Assembly (NCBI RefSeq): GCF_002968015.1
Contig: NZ_PUIP01000018.1
Coordinates: 1-64,000, forward strand
Reading direction: 5' to 3'
Source: Massilia phosphatilytica
GTDB taxonomy: Bacteria; Pseudomonadota; Gammaproteobacteria; Burkholderiales; Burkholderiaceae_D
DNA: 64,000 bases
The notes under the pieces are model-generated. The model was not told where the DNA came from. It saw only the letters and a program-made list of their open reading frames with translations, and did not search any database. Position numbers and translations under genes: made by a program. This document shows positions 52,394 through 61,593 of the stretch, one piece after another; positions within the stretch are counted from its first letter, which is position 1; the number at the start of each line of letters is the position of its first letter.

Positions 52394-55363
52394 ATGCGTA
52401 CACCACTACAACGCACCCTCATCAACCTCGCCGTCGCCAGCGCCTGCGGCATGCTCGGCGCGGCCCATGCGCAGCAGGCCGAACCGGCACAACAGCCGGC
52501 GACGGATGCGCAGGCAACCCAAGCGCCGGAAGCCGCCCCCGCCGTCCCGGAAGCGAACGTCGTGCGCATTTCGGGCTCGCGCATCGCGGCCCGCGGCTTC
52601 TCGCAGCCGACGCCGACGACGAGCCTGTCCAGCGCCGACCTGGAAAAGGCCGCGAAGCCGAACCTGTTCAACACGCTGGCCGAACTGCCGGCGCTGCAGG
52701 GCAGCACGGGCCGCACGACGAGCACCAACAGCACGTCGAGCGGCATCCAGGGCCTGTCGTCGCTGAGCCTGCGCGGCCTGGGCACCATCCGGACCCTGAC
52801 CCTGCTCGACGGCCAGCGCGTCGTCGGCGCGAACGTCACGGGCGTCACGGACGTCAGCCAGTTCCCGCAACTGCTGGTAAAACGCGTGGACGTCGTCACG
52901 GGCGGTGCGTCGGCGTCGTACGGTTCCGATGCCGTGGGCGGTGTCGTCAACTTCATCACCGACAAGAAATTCACGGGTTTTAAAGCGAACGTCGAGGGCG
53001 GCCAGACGAAATACCACGACGACAAGAGCGGCACCCTGCAGGCCGCCTGGGGCAAGGGCTTCATGGACGACCGCCTGCACGCGACCGTCAGCGGCGAGTT
53101 CAGCAAGGAAAACGGCATCGATTCGCCGGGCTTCGGCGAGGTGGGTGCCGGTGGCCGCACGTGGTACCGCAACACGGTGTTCCAGCGCCGTCCGCTGGCG
53201 CAGACCAATGACGGCAAGCCGGAATACAAGGCCATCGACCACGCCCAGCAATACCAGTATTCGAAGTACGGCCTGATCACGAACGGCCCGCTGCAGGGCA
53301 CTGCGTTCGGCGACGGCGGCGTGCCCTATCAATTCGCCTACGGTTCGAATGGCGTACCGACGCGCACGGGCCAGGTCACCAATTGCGTGAATCCGTTCTG
53401 CGTGGGCGGCGACCTGTCCGGCAGCGTGGGGGCGGGCACGAACCTCGCGATGAATTTCAAGCGGCAAGTCGCCTACACGCGCCTGTCGTGGGACCTCGAC
53501 GCGGATAACGAGATCTATTTCACCGCGAACTATGCGCAAGTAAAATCGCACTTCTCGCCGAACCCGGGCGCGGCCAAGCAGGCCAACCTGACGATCCAGT
53601 GCGACAACCCGTTCCTGCCAGCGTCGATCGCGGCGGCCTGCGCGGCCAACAACATCAAGAGCTTCCAGTACGGCACGGCGAACGCCATCTTCCCGGAAAA
53701 CATCAACGTCCACCCGACGCGCACGCAGCGCCGCTTCGTCGTCGGTGGCGACGGCAAGTTCACCTTGTTCGGCAAGGAGTGGTCGTACGACGCGTATGCG
53801 GAGCACGGCGAGAACACGACGAACATCAACGTCCACGACATCACGCTGAACACGCGCTACAACAATGCGATCGACGCCGTGCGCGATGCCAGCGGCAAGA
53901 TCGTCTGCCGCAACGCGATCGCCGCCGCGAACGGCTGCGTGCCGCTGAACATCATCGGCAACATCCCGGTCGATCCGGCCGCATGGGGCTATGTCGCGCC
54001 GGCCGCCGGCCCGATCCAGCGTACGACGCAGACCCAGGACGTGGCCAGCGCCAACTTCAACGGCGAAGTGTGGGAAGGCTGGGCGGGCCCGTTGTCGATG
54101 GCGACGGGTGCCGAATGGCGCCGCGAGAAATACGACGTGCACGGTGACCCGTACGGCGCCGGCGTCTCGCCGGACTCGATCTCGGCAGCCGCCTACCCGC
54201 TTGATCCGACCCTCAACAGCACGGTCGGTAACAACTGGTACGCGGGTAACTATCACAACGGCGCGGGCGCCTACAACGTGCGCGAAGCGTACGTGGAATT
54301 CAACCTGCCCGTGCTGAAGTCGGCCACGTGGGGCGAAGCGAACTTGAACCTCGCCGACCGCCAGACCAAGTACAGCACGGCCGGCAGCGTGAGCAGCTGG
54401 AAGCTCGGCGCCACGTGGAAGACACCGATCGATGGCCTGCGCTTCCGCGCCGTCAGCTCGAAGGACGTGCGCGCACCTAACCTCTCCGAACTGTTCGCGG
54501 CGCCGGTCGTCGTCAACAACCAGGTGCAGTACCAGGGCAACACGGTCAGCGTGCAGCAGCGCACCGTCGGCAACACGAACCTGCGTCCGGAAATCGCGCG
54601 CAACAACTCGTTCGGCATCGTGCTGAGCCAGCCGAGCTGGGCGCCGGGCTTTTCGACGTCGTTGGACTACTACGACATCAAGGTCAACGACGTGATTTCC
54701 ACGCTGTCGATCCAGCAGGAAGTCGACCTGTGCACGGCCGGCAACAAGGAGATCTGCTCGGCGATGGTGCTGAACAGCCCGGGCAACAACTACGTCACGG
54801 TGCAGAACTTCAATCTCGCTTCGCTGCACCTGAAGGGCTTCGACATCGAATCGGCGTACCGCACGAACCTCGATAAATTCAGCCTGCCGGGCCGCTTCAC
54901 GGTGCGCGCGCTGGCCACCCGCACGCTGCACTTCATCACGGATTCGGGCGTCGTCGGCACGATCCCGTCGGAAGGCGCCGGCGTCAACCTGGGCAACACG
55001 CCGAAGTGGAAGGTGCTGGCCACGCAGACCTGGGACAACGATAAACTCAGCCTGACCCTCACCGAGCGCTGGTTCAGCGACGGCAAGTACAGCAACGAGT
55101 ACATCGAGTGCCAGACCAACTGCCCGGTGTCGACCCTGATCCACCCGACCATCTACGACAACAAGATGAAGGGCGCGACCTACATCGACTTCGGCGGCAG
55201 CTACAACGTGTCGAAGCAGATGATGGTCTACTTCAAGATCGACAACCTGGCGGACCGCGATCCGGAACCGGCACCGCAGGCCAACCCGAGCTTCGCGATC
55301 AACCCGGCCCTGTACGACGTCGTGGGACGTACCTACCGCGCCGGCCTCCGTTACAACTTCTGA
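52394..55363 (+). CDS. TonB-dependent receptor
   Basis: A 989-residue outer-membrane receptor. A signal peptide ends at about AHAQ (residue 28), followed by a Gln/Ala/Pro-rich linker, the plug domain (VVRISGSRIAARGFSQPTPTT to VVNFITDKKF) and a 22-strand-type barrel ending AGLRYNF with the C-terminal Phe needed for BamA targeting. The sequence type is the one found for carbohydrate receptors in Caulobacter and Xanthomonas-like bacteria. The ATG at 52394 has GGAG seven nt upstream; an ATG at 52382 would add four residues. The neighbours imply import of a gluconate-containing or aldonate oligomer. Confidence 0.95.
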   Translation: MRTPLQRTLINLAVASACGMLGAAHAQQAEPAQQPATDAQATQAPEAAPAVPEANVVRISGSRIAARGFSQPTPTTSLSSADLEKAAKPNLFNTLAELPALQGSTGRTTSTNSTSSGIQGLSSLSLRGLGTIRTLTLLDGQRVVGANVTGVTDVSQFPQLLVKRVDVVTGGASASYGSDAVGGVVNFITDKKFTGFKANVEGGQTKYHDDKSGTLQAAWGKGFMDDRLHATVSGEFSKENGIDSPGFGEVGAGGRTWYRNTVFQRRPLAQTNDGKPEYKAIDHAQQYQYSKYGLITNGPLQGTAFGDGGVPYQFAYGSNGVPTRTGQVTNCVNPFCVGGDLSGSVGAGTNLAMNFKRQVAYTRLSWDLDADNEIYFTANYAQVKSHFSPNPGAAKQANLTIQCDNPFLPASIAAACAANNIKSFQYGTANAIFPENINVHPTRTQRRFVVGGDGKFTLFGKEWSYDAYAEHGENTTNINVHDITLNTRYNNAIDAVRDASGKIVCRNAIAAANGCVPLNIIGNIPVDPAAWGYVAPAAGPIQRTTQTQDVASANFNGEVWEGWAGPLSMATGAEWRREKYDVHGDPYGAGVSPDSISAAAYPLDPTLNSTVGNNWYAGNYHNGAGAYNVREAYVEFNLPVLKSATWGEANLNLADRQTKYSTAGSVSSWKLGATWKTPIDGLRFRAVSSKDVRAPNLSELFAAPVVVNNQVQYQGNTVSVQQRTVGNTNLRPEIARNNSFGIVLSQPSWAPGFSTSLDYYDIKVNDVISTLSIQQEVDLCTAGNKEICSAMVLNSPGNNYVTVQNFNLASLHLKGFDIESAYRTNLDKFSLPGRFTVRALATRTLHFITDSGVVGTIPSEGAGVNLGNTPKWKVLATQTWDNDKLSLTLTERWFSDGKYSNEYIECQTNCPVSTLIHPTIYDNKMKGATYIDFGGSYNVSKQMMVYFKIDNLADRDPEPAPQANPSFAINPALYDVVGRTYRAGLRYNF

Positions 55364-55376
55364 CCGGAGGCCAGCC

Positions 55377-56699
55377 GTGTGGAACCTGCTGTCCGTACTG
55401 CTGGCGGTCGGCCTGCTGACGGTGATGATCGCGTGGGGCAAGATTCAGCCGCTCCTCGCGTTCGTCGTCGCAGCCATCGTCGCCGCACTGATGCTCGGGA
55501 TGCCTGCCGCGAAGATCCCGGGTGCCATCGAAAAGGGAATCGGTGACCTGCTCGGGTCGCTGGTCGTCGTGATCTGCCTGGGCGCCGTGTTCGGCAAGCT
55601 GATCGCCGACAGCGGCGCGGCCCGGCGCATCGCCATCAGCCTCGTCGGCCGCCTCGGCATGGGGCGGATTCCGGTGGCGATGACCGTCACCGGCTTCGTC
55701 GTCGGCCTGCCGCTGTACTACAACGTCGGCTTCGTGCTGATGATCCCCCTGATCTTCTCGCTCGTGTACCAGTCGGGCCGTCCGGCCGTGGCGCTGGGCA
55801 TGCCGCTGCTGGCGGGCCTGTCGATCGCGCACGGCTTCCTGCCGCCGCATCCGTCCGCGACGGCGCTCGTCGTCGCGGTCCACGCGGACATGGGCAAGAC
55901 GCTGCTGTACGGCCTCGTCGTCGCGATCCCGACCCTGATCATCGCGGGGCCGATCTTCGCCATGTCGCTGAAACACATCCGCGCCGAGCCCGCGCCGATG
56001 TTCCGCAGCGCGCAGGAGGCAGTGCCGGACAGCGAACTGCCCGGCACCTTCAACAGCTTCGTGACGGCGCTGCTGCCCGTCGTGCTGCTGGGCACCCTCA
56101 CGCTCGTCACGCTGGTCCGTCCGGACCTGGCCAAGCCGCTCGCGTTTTTATCCAGTCCGCTCGTCGTGATGCTGCTGTCGTACGGCGTCGCGGTGGTCAC
56201 GCTGGGTATCGGCCGCGGCCAGCCGTTCAAGCGCGTGACCGACAGCGCCGCGGGCGCGCTGCGCGAGATCTCGCCGATCCTGATGATCATCGCCGGCGCC
56301 GGTGGCCTCAAGCAGGTGCTGATCGATTCCGGCGTCAGCGCGGAACTGGGCACGCAGCTCGCCCACATGCCCGTGCATCCGCTGCTGCTCGGCTGGGCCG
56401 TGGCGACGCTGATCCGCGTGTGCCTCGGTTCCGCCACGGTGGCCGGCATCACGGCGGCCGGCGTCGTCGGGCCGCTCGTGGAGAGCTCCGGCGTCAACCC
56501 CAACCTGATGGTCCTTGCCGTCGGCGCGGGGAGCCTGATGTTCAGTCATGTGAACGATTCCGGCTTCTGGATGTTCAAGGAATACTTCGGCCTGTCGCTG
56601 AAGGATACGTTCCGCTCGTGGACGATGATGGAGACCATCGTCGGCGTGTTCGGACTGCTGTTCGTGATGTTGTTGTCGCTGTTCGTCACCCAAGGATAA
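55377..56699 (+). CDS. GntP-family gluconate permease
   Basis: A 440-residue inner-membrane symporter of the gluconate:H+ (GntP/GntT) family, with about twelve helices. Family stretches are PGAIEKGIGDLLGSLVVVI, ADSGAARRIA, and GLPLYYNVGFVLMIPLI, and late in the protein FSHVNDSGFWMFKEYF. Start GTG at 55377 follows CGGAGG at good spacing, 13 nt after the receptor stop. It carries gluconate or a related aldonate into the cytoplasm, where GntK acts. Confidence 0.95.
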   Translation: MWNLLSVLLAVGLLTVMIAWGKIQPLLAFVVAAIVAALMLGMPAAKIPGAIEKGIGDLLGSLVVVICLGAVFGKLIADSGAARRIAISLVGRLGMGRIPVAMTVTGFVVGLPLYYNVGFVLMIPLIFSLVYQSGRPAVALGMPLLAGLSIAHGFLPPHPSATALVVAVHADMGKTLLYGLVVAIPTLIIAGPIFAMSLKHIRAEPAPMFRSAQEAVPDSELPGTFNSFVTALLPVVLLGTLTLVTLVRPDLAKPLAFLSSPLVVMLLSYGVAVVTLGIGRGQPFKRVTDSAAGALREISPILMIIAGAGGLKQVLIDSGVSAELGTQLAHMPVHPLLLGWAVATLIRVCLGSATVAGITAAGVVGPLVESSGVNPNLMVLAVGAGSLMFSHVNDSGFWMFKEYFGLSLKDTFRSWTMMETIVGVFGLLFVMLLSLFVTQG

Positions 56700-56705
56700 A
56701 AATAA

Positions 56706-59700
56706 ATGAAGACTACGCTTTCAACGATTCCAGCCATGCTGGCGCTTGCGTTCGCGCTCGCCGCGCCGGCATCCGCCGCTTCCGTATCGGCTTTCCAGAC
56801 CATGCCAGAAGACCCGCACGCCGTCGTCGTGCACGCGAAGGGCGACGGCAAAACGGACGACACGGCCGCCATCCAGCAGGCCATCGACGCCGCCGCCAAC
56901 AAGGGCGAAGGCGGCGTCGTGTTCCTGCCGTCGGGCCGCTACCGCATCACGAAGAGCATCCTGATCCCGCTCGCCGTGCGCGTGTACGGCGTGGGCGCGA
57001 CGCGTCCCGTGTTCGTGCTGGCGCCGAAGACGCCGGGCTTCCAGCAGGGCGTCGCCAACATGGTGATCTTCACCGGCGGCGACCAGTACACGGTGGGCAA
57101 GGTGCCGATGCCCGTCGCGGGCGCCGTCGGCGCGGAGAAGGACGTGCGCGACGCGAACTCGGCCACCTTCTATTCCGTGCTGTCGAACGTCGACTTCGAG
57201 ATCGGCGACGGCAACCCGGCCGCCACCGGCGTGCGCATGCACACCGCGCAGCACTCGAACCTGTCGCACATCGACTTCCATATCGGCAGCGGCCTCGCCG
57301 GCGTCTACCACGTCGGGAACATCGCGTACGACCTGAAATTCCACGGTGGCCGCTACGGCATCCTCGCGGAGAAGACGTCGCCCGCCTGGCAGTTCACCCT
57401 CGTCGACGCGACGTTCGACCGCCAGCGCGACGCCGCCATCCGCGAACACGAGGCCGGGCTCACGCTGGACAACGTCGACATCCGCGACACCCCGGTCGGC
57501 ATCGACATCGACCGCGGCTACGGCGACTGGCTGTATGCGAAGAACGTCCGCTTCGAAAACGTGGCTAAGGCCGCCGTCGTCATCAGCAACGAGGACAACG
57601 TCTACACGCAGATCGCGTTCGACCACGCCAGCGCTCGCAACGTACCGACGTTCGCACGGTTCCGCGACAGCGGCAAGACGCTGGCCGGCGCGGGCCGCGC
57701 GTACGAAGTCACGGAACTCAACTACGGCATGAAGCTCGACCAGCTGGGCGCGCCGGGCCGGTTCACGACGAATTACAAGACCGCGCCGCTGTCGGCGAAA
57801 TCGTCTCCGCAGCGTGTTCTGAAAGCGCTGCCGCCGACGAAAGAATGGGCCAACGCGCATCAATTCGGCGCGAAGGGCGACGGCCGCACGGACGACACGG
57901 CCGCCATCCAGAAAGCGATCGACAGCCACCGCGTCGTCTACCTGCCGCAGGGCTTCTACATGGTCAACGACACGATCCGCATGAAGCCGGACACCGTGAT
58001 CGTCGGCCTGCACCCGGGCCTGACGCAACTGGTGCTGCCGAACGGTTCCCCGCTGTTCCAGGGCGTCGACACGCCGAAGGCGCTGCTGGAAAGCGCGCGC
58101 GGCGGCGCCGGCATCGTGTCCGGCATCGGCCTGGCGACGGGTGAAGTGAACAACCGCGCCGTCGCGCTGCTGTGGCGCGCGGGTGAACACTCGCTCGTGG
58201 ACGACGTGCGCATCCAGGGCGGCCACGGCACGCGGCTGTACGACGGCACGCGCGCCGATCCGTACAAGAAGACGGAGCGGTGGGATACGACCGCATGGTG
58301 GGACCGCCAGTACCCGAGCGTCTGGGTGACGGACGGCGGCGGCGGCACGTTCACCGGTATCTGGTCGCCCAGCGGCTATGCGCAGGCGGGCTTCTACGTG
58401 ACGAACACGAAGACACCGGGCCGCGTGTACGAACTCTCGGCCGAGCACCACATCCGCAACGAGATCGTGCTGGATGGCGTCGAGAACTGGTCGTTCTATG
58501 CGCCGCAGACGGAGGAAGAAGTCCGCGACGGCATGGATTCCGTATCGCTCGACATCCGCAACTCCAAAAATATCCTGATCGCGAACTACCACGGCTACCG
58601 CGTCACCCGCTCCATCAAGCCGGCGGTGACGGCCGTGCGCATCGCGAATTCCAGCGACATCCGTTTCCGCAACGTCCACGTGAACGGCGAGAGCGGCTTC
58701 GCCACCTGCGACGAGAACGGCTGCACGACGTATGCGCGTGCGTCGAAGTACCCTTACGAGAACGCCATCACCGACATCACGCACAACATCCAGGTGCGCG
58801 AGCGGGAATTCGCGATCCTCGACTACACGGGCCAGCAGGCCAGCGCGCCGGCACCGATGGGCAAGGTCGAGAAAGTCGCGGACGGCTTCTACTCCATCGC
58901 CGGCGGCGCCGTCGACGCGAACGGCAAGCTGTACTTCATCGACCGCCACTTCAAGCGCATCCACGCATGGAGCCATGACCGCGGCCTGGAAATCGTGCGC
59001 GACGCGCCGCTCGACCCGGTCAACCTCGCCATCGACCGCAGCGGCAACGTGATCGTCCTGTCGCACTACGGCCAAAGCGCGAGCGTCTACGCGTTCAAGC
59101 CGGACGTGGCGCCGACGCCGGACGGCTACACGATGATCAAGCCGGCGGCTGTCGCGTCACGTGCGGATGCGCGCGTGGCGATCCCCGTCAACTTCTGGCA
59201 GAACGGCGAATTCCAGGACCAGATCGATCCGAAGACCTACGAGTTCACCACCTTGAGCGAGATGTTCGCGCGCGACGTGGCGAAGCCGAAGGCGCAGGAA
59301 TACGTGTCGCCGGACGGCAGCCTCGTGCTCCCGGCGTGGCGTGTGACCCGGCAGGGTCCGACGGACCACATGGGCTACCGCTGGTCAGACACGCTCGACA
59401 CGCACGGCTTCACCAGCGCGCGCGTGGGTGAACGCGTGATCTTCACGAACGGTTCCGAGAACCGCACGTTCAGCGGTCTCGTGGGCCAGGGCGGCGCCAT
59501 TACGGACCTGAAGCCGGTGGCCGACCGCGGCGGAGAAAGCGCGACGCTGGGCCCGGACGGCAATGTCTACGTCGCCAACGGCCAGGTGTTCATCTACGGC
59601 CCGGACAGCAAGGAACGCGGCCGCATCGACGTGCCCGAGCGCCCGCTGCAGCTGCTCTTCGGCGGCGCAGACAAGCGCACCTTGTTCATCCTGACGCACC

Positions 59701-59729
59701 ACAGCCTGTACACGAGCCATGTGGACTAA
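56706..59729 (+). CDS. Secreted tandem beta-helix (GH55/pectate-lyase-3-like) protein with C-terminal SMP-30-like propeller
   Basis: A 1007-residue secreted protein. The signal peptide ends at about ASA (residue 24). Two pectate-lyase-3-type beta-helix units begin GDGKTDDTAAIQQAID (about residue 46) and FGAKGDGRTDDTAAIQKAID (about residue 385), the tandem layout of GH55 exo-beta-1,3-glucanases. From about residue 717 a beta-propeller resembling SMP-30/gluconolactonase follows (GGAVDANGKLYFIDR, NLAIDRSGNVIV, GPDGNVYVANGQVFIYGP). The Glu expected in the first blade of true gluconolactonases seems to be missing, so lactonase activity is uncertain. It lies six nt after GntP and overlaps the esterase gene by 11 nt. 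It probably cleaves an extracellular or periplasmic glycan to yield gluconate. Confidence 0.85.
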   Translation: MKTTLSTIPAMLALAFALAAPASAASVSAFQTMPEDPHAVVVHAKGDGKTDDTAAIQQAIDAAANKGEGGVVFLPSGRYRITKSILIPLAVRVYGVGATRPVFVLAPKTPGFQQGVANMVIFTGGDQYTVGKVPMPVAGAVGAEKDVRDANSATFYSVLSNVDFEIGDGNPAATGVRMHTAQHSNLSHIDFHIGSGLAGVYHVGNIAYDLKFHGGRYGILAEKTSPAWQFTLVDATFDRQRDAAIREHEAGLTLDNVDIRDTPVGIDIDRGYGDWLYAKNVRFENVAKAAVVISNEDNVYTQIAFDHASARNVPTFARFRDSGKTLAGAGRAYEVTELNYGMKLDQLGAPGRFTTNYKTAPLSAKSSPQRVLKALPPTKEWANAHQFGAKGDGRTDDTAAIQKAIDSHRVVYLPQGFYMVNDTIRMKPDTVIVGLHPGLTQLVLPNGSPLFQGVDTPKALLESARGGAGIVSGIGLATGEVNNRAVALLWRAGEHSLVDDVRIQGGHGTRLYDGTRADPYKKTERWDTTAWWDRQYPSVWVTDGGGGTFTGIWSPSGYAQAGFYVTNTKTPGRVYELSAEHHIRNEIVLDGVENWSFYAPQTEEEVRDGMDSVSLDIRNSKNILIANYHGYRVTRSIKPAVTAVRIANSSDIRFRNVHVNGESGFATCDENGCTTYARASKYPYENAITDITHNIQVREREFAILDYTGQQASAPAPMGKVEKVADGFYSIAGGAVDANGKLYFIDRHFKRIHAWSHDRGLEIVRDAPLDPVNLAIDRSGNVIVLSHYGQSASVYAFKPDVAPTPDGYTMIKPAAVASRADARVAIPVNFWQNGEFQDQIDPKTYEFTTLSEMFARDVAKPKAQEYVSPDGSLVLPAWRVTRQGPTDHMGYRWSDTLDTHGFTSARVGERVIFTNGSENRTFSGLVGQGGAITDLKPVADRGGESATLGPDGNVYVANGQVFIYGPDSKERGRIDVPERPLQLLFGGADKRTLFILTHHSLYTSHVD

Positions 59730-60624
59730 GCGCCTGATCGTCTCCGGCGTGCTGGCGCTGGGCTGCGCCGGCAGCGTGCTCGCCCAGCAGGCCGCGCCGC
59801 CCGTGGTTCAGCTGTGGCCCGACGGCGCGCCCGGTTCCGAAAAGCGCCATGGCGAGCCGGAAAAGCTCACCGACGGCGCCTACGTCAGCAACGTGCACGA
59901 CCCGTCGCTGACGGTACTGCGCGCCGATCCGCGCCATGCGAACGGCGCGGCAATCGTAGTCGTGCCGGGCGGCGGGCATCGCATGCTCGTGTTCCAGAAC
60001 GAGGGCGTGGTGGCGGGCAAGCTGTTGAACCGCATGGGCGTCACCGCCTTCGTATTGAAATACCGGCTGGCGCGCGATCCGGATTCGGCCGGCTACAGCA
60101 TCGAAGGCGATGGCGCGGCCGACCTGCGGCGCGCGGTGCGCTGGGTGCGCGCGCATGCGGGAGACTACGGTATCGATCCGCAGCGCGTGGGCATCATGGG
60201 CTTTTCGGCGGGCGGCGAACTCGTGTCGCTCGTCGCCGACAATCCCGAGCCTGCACAACGCGGAAAAGCCGATGCGCTGGACCGCCAGAGCGCGCGCCCG
60301 GACTTCCAGGTGCTCGTGTATCCCGGGCCGCTGGGCTCCCCGGCCAAGGCGGTGGACGGCGCGCCGCCCGCCTTCCTCGTCGCGGGCTCACGCGACACGT
60401 GCTGCATGCCGCCGACCATCACGCTGTACCAGCAACTGGTCAAGGCCGGCGTGTCGGCCGAGCTGCACCTGTACGCGGACACGGACCACGCGTTCAACGT
60501 GGGCCAGCGCGGCGAACGTATCTCGCTGCAGCACTGGCCCGATCGCCTGGCCGACTGGCTGTCCGACGGCGGCTGGCTCGTGCCCCGCAACGGACGCAAG
60601 CCGGAAGGCGTGCCCGCACCGTGA
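59719..60624 (+). CDS. Secreted alpha/beta hydrolase (carbohydrate esterase-like)
   Basis: A 301-residue secreted serine hydrolase. Signal peptide to about residue 23 (SVLAQQ). The oxyanion motif PGGGH (about 83-87), nucleophile elbow GFSAGG with Ser163, an acidic residue in GSRDTCC and His in TDHAF give a complete triad. It matches the acetyl-xylan-esterase/BD-FAE-like hydrolases found in sugar-degradation loci. The start overlaps the preceding gene by 11 nt, so co-translation is likely. It may remove acetyl groups from the imported or extracellular glycan. Confidence 0.88.
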   Translation: MWTKRLIVSGVLALGCAGSVLAQQAAPPVVQLWPDGAPGSEKRHGEPEKLTDGAYVSNVHDPSLTVLRADPRHANGAAIVVVPGGGHRMLVFQNEGVVAGKLLNRMGVTAFVLKYRLARDPDSAGYSIEGDGAADLRRAVRWVRAHAGDYGIDPQRVGIMGFSAGGELVSLVADNPEPAQRGKADALDRQSARPDFQVLVYPGPLGSPAKAVDGAPPAFLVAGSRDTCCMPPTITLYQQLVKAGVSAELHLYADTDHAFNVGQRGERISLQHWPDRLADWLSDGGWLVPRNGRKPEGVPAP

Positions 60625-60634
60625 AAGGATTTAT

Positions 60635-61399
60635 ATGAAACGTATTGCATCCGCGCTGGCCGTGGCCCTGCTGGCCACGCCGGCCGCCTGGGCGGCGGAC
60701 GTCCAGTACAAGCTGCTCGTGCTGGCCATCCCCAACAAGTACCACTACGAATACATCCCCATCGCGCGCGACAGCCTGGAAAAGCTGGCCAAGCTGCACG
60801 CGTTCGAGTTCACGTACACGAACAAGCCCGAGGTGTTCGACGGCGACTTGAAGCAGTACGCGGCCGTCGTCTTCCTCAACACGCCGGGCGAGGAACTGAA
60901 CCCGGCGCAGCGCGCGAACTTCGAGGCGTACATGCGCGGCGGCGGCAATGCCGTCGTCGTGCACCGCGCCGCGATCACCCCGCCGAACGGGTGGGTGTGG
61001 TACGAGAAGCTCGTCGGCCGCTCGTTCAAGACGCATCCGATGCTGCAGACGGGCGCCGTCGACGTCGTGGACAAAACGTTCCCCGCGACGTTCGGCATTC
61101 CCCAACGCTGGATCTGGAGCGACGAGTGGTACGAGACGACGAACCCGTACAAGGTCGCCATCCACCCCGTGCTGAACATCGATGAATCCAGCTACGACGT
61201 CACGAAGATCTGGCCCGGCCAGGTGTCGACGGGCATGGGCAAGGATCACCCGGTGTCGTGGTACCACACGGTCGACAAGGGCCGCGTGTTCGTCACGCTG
61301 CTCGGTCACAACGGCGACATGTACCGCGATCCGCAATACCTTTCTCACCTGATGGGCGGGATCTGGTGGGCGGCGACGGGCAAGGGCCAGCAGCGCTGA
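60635..61399 (+). CDS. ThuA domain protein, secreted
   Basis: A 254-residue periplasmic protein. Signal peptide MKRIASALAVALLATPAAWA. The mature part is a ThuA-like (glutamine-amidotransferase-fold) domain: LLVLAIPNKYHYEYIPIARD, YAAVVFLNTPGEELN, GGGNAVVVHRAA, and the C-terminal HPVSWYHTVDKGRVFVTLLGHNG with MGGIWWA. ThuA was first linked to trehalose/sucrose utilisation, and the fold often accompanies glycan-degrading enzymes, but the catalysis is unclear. Last gene of the gluconate operon; its TGA stop lies in a repeat. Confidence 0.9.
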   Translation: MKRIASALAVALLATPAAWAADVQYKLLVLAIPNKYHYEYIPIARDSLEKLAKLHAFEFTYTNKPEVFDGDLKQYAAVVFLNTPGEELNPAQRANFEAYMRGGGNAVVVHRAAITPPNGWVWYEKLVGRSFKTHPMLQTGAVDVVDKTFPATFGIPQRWIWSDEWYETTNPYKVAIHPVLNIDESSYDVTKIWPGQVSTGMGKDHPVSWYHTVDKGRVFVTLLGHNGDMYRDPQYLSHLMGGIWWAATGKGQQR

Positions 61400-61586
61400 A
61401 AATTCGGGGTCAGAGGAAAATTCGGGGTCAGAGCACATTTCGGATCAATTTCCGGATGTACAACGACCCTTGCCATAGCCGGCATATGAGCCACATGCCC
61501 GCTCGCCTTTGAAGCGGCCGGGCATAGGCTCACGTTTCAACTTACTTTCGGGATCATGCCCAAAAAAGGGCTCTGACCCCGAATTT
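61398..61586. repeat. MITE/REP-like element with tandem and inverted termini
   Basis: GAAAATTCGGGGTCAGAG occurs twice in direct tandem (61398-61415, 61416-61433), and its inverse CTCTGACCCCGAATTT closes the element at 61571-61586. The inner part holds a long hairpin (GAGCCTATGCCCG against CGGGCATGTGGCTC in reverse orientation, about 61490-61535). GGGGTCAGAG-type termini are common in non-autonomous repeats linked to REP-associated transposases in betaproteobacteria; that link is from memory. No transposase is encoded within. It lies between ThuA and the convergent TonB receptor. Confidence 0.72.
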
Positions 61587-61593
61587 ATGCCGG

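Noticed and set aside
52406..55441. A frame of about 1000 codons antisense to the TonB receptor
   Set aside because: The sense frame encodes an intact receptor with signal peptide and barrel; the antisense product is a low-complexity Arg/Ala/Val-rich sequence.
56721..59075. A frame of nearly 800 codons antisense to the beta-helix protein
   Set aside because: Shadow of the sense gene, with repetitive Val/Asp/Arg composition and no domain.
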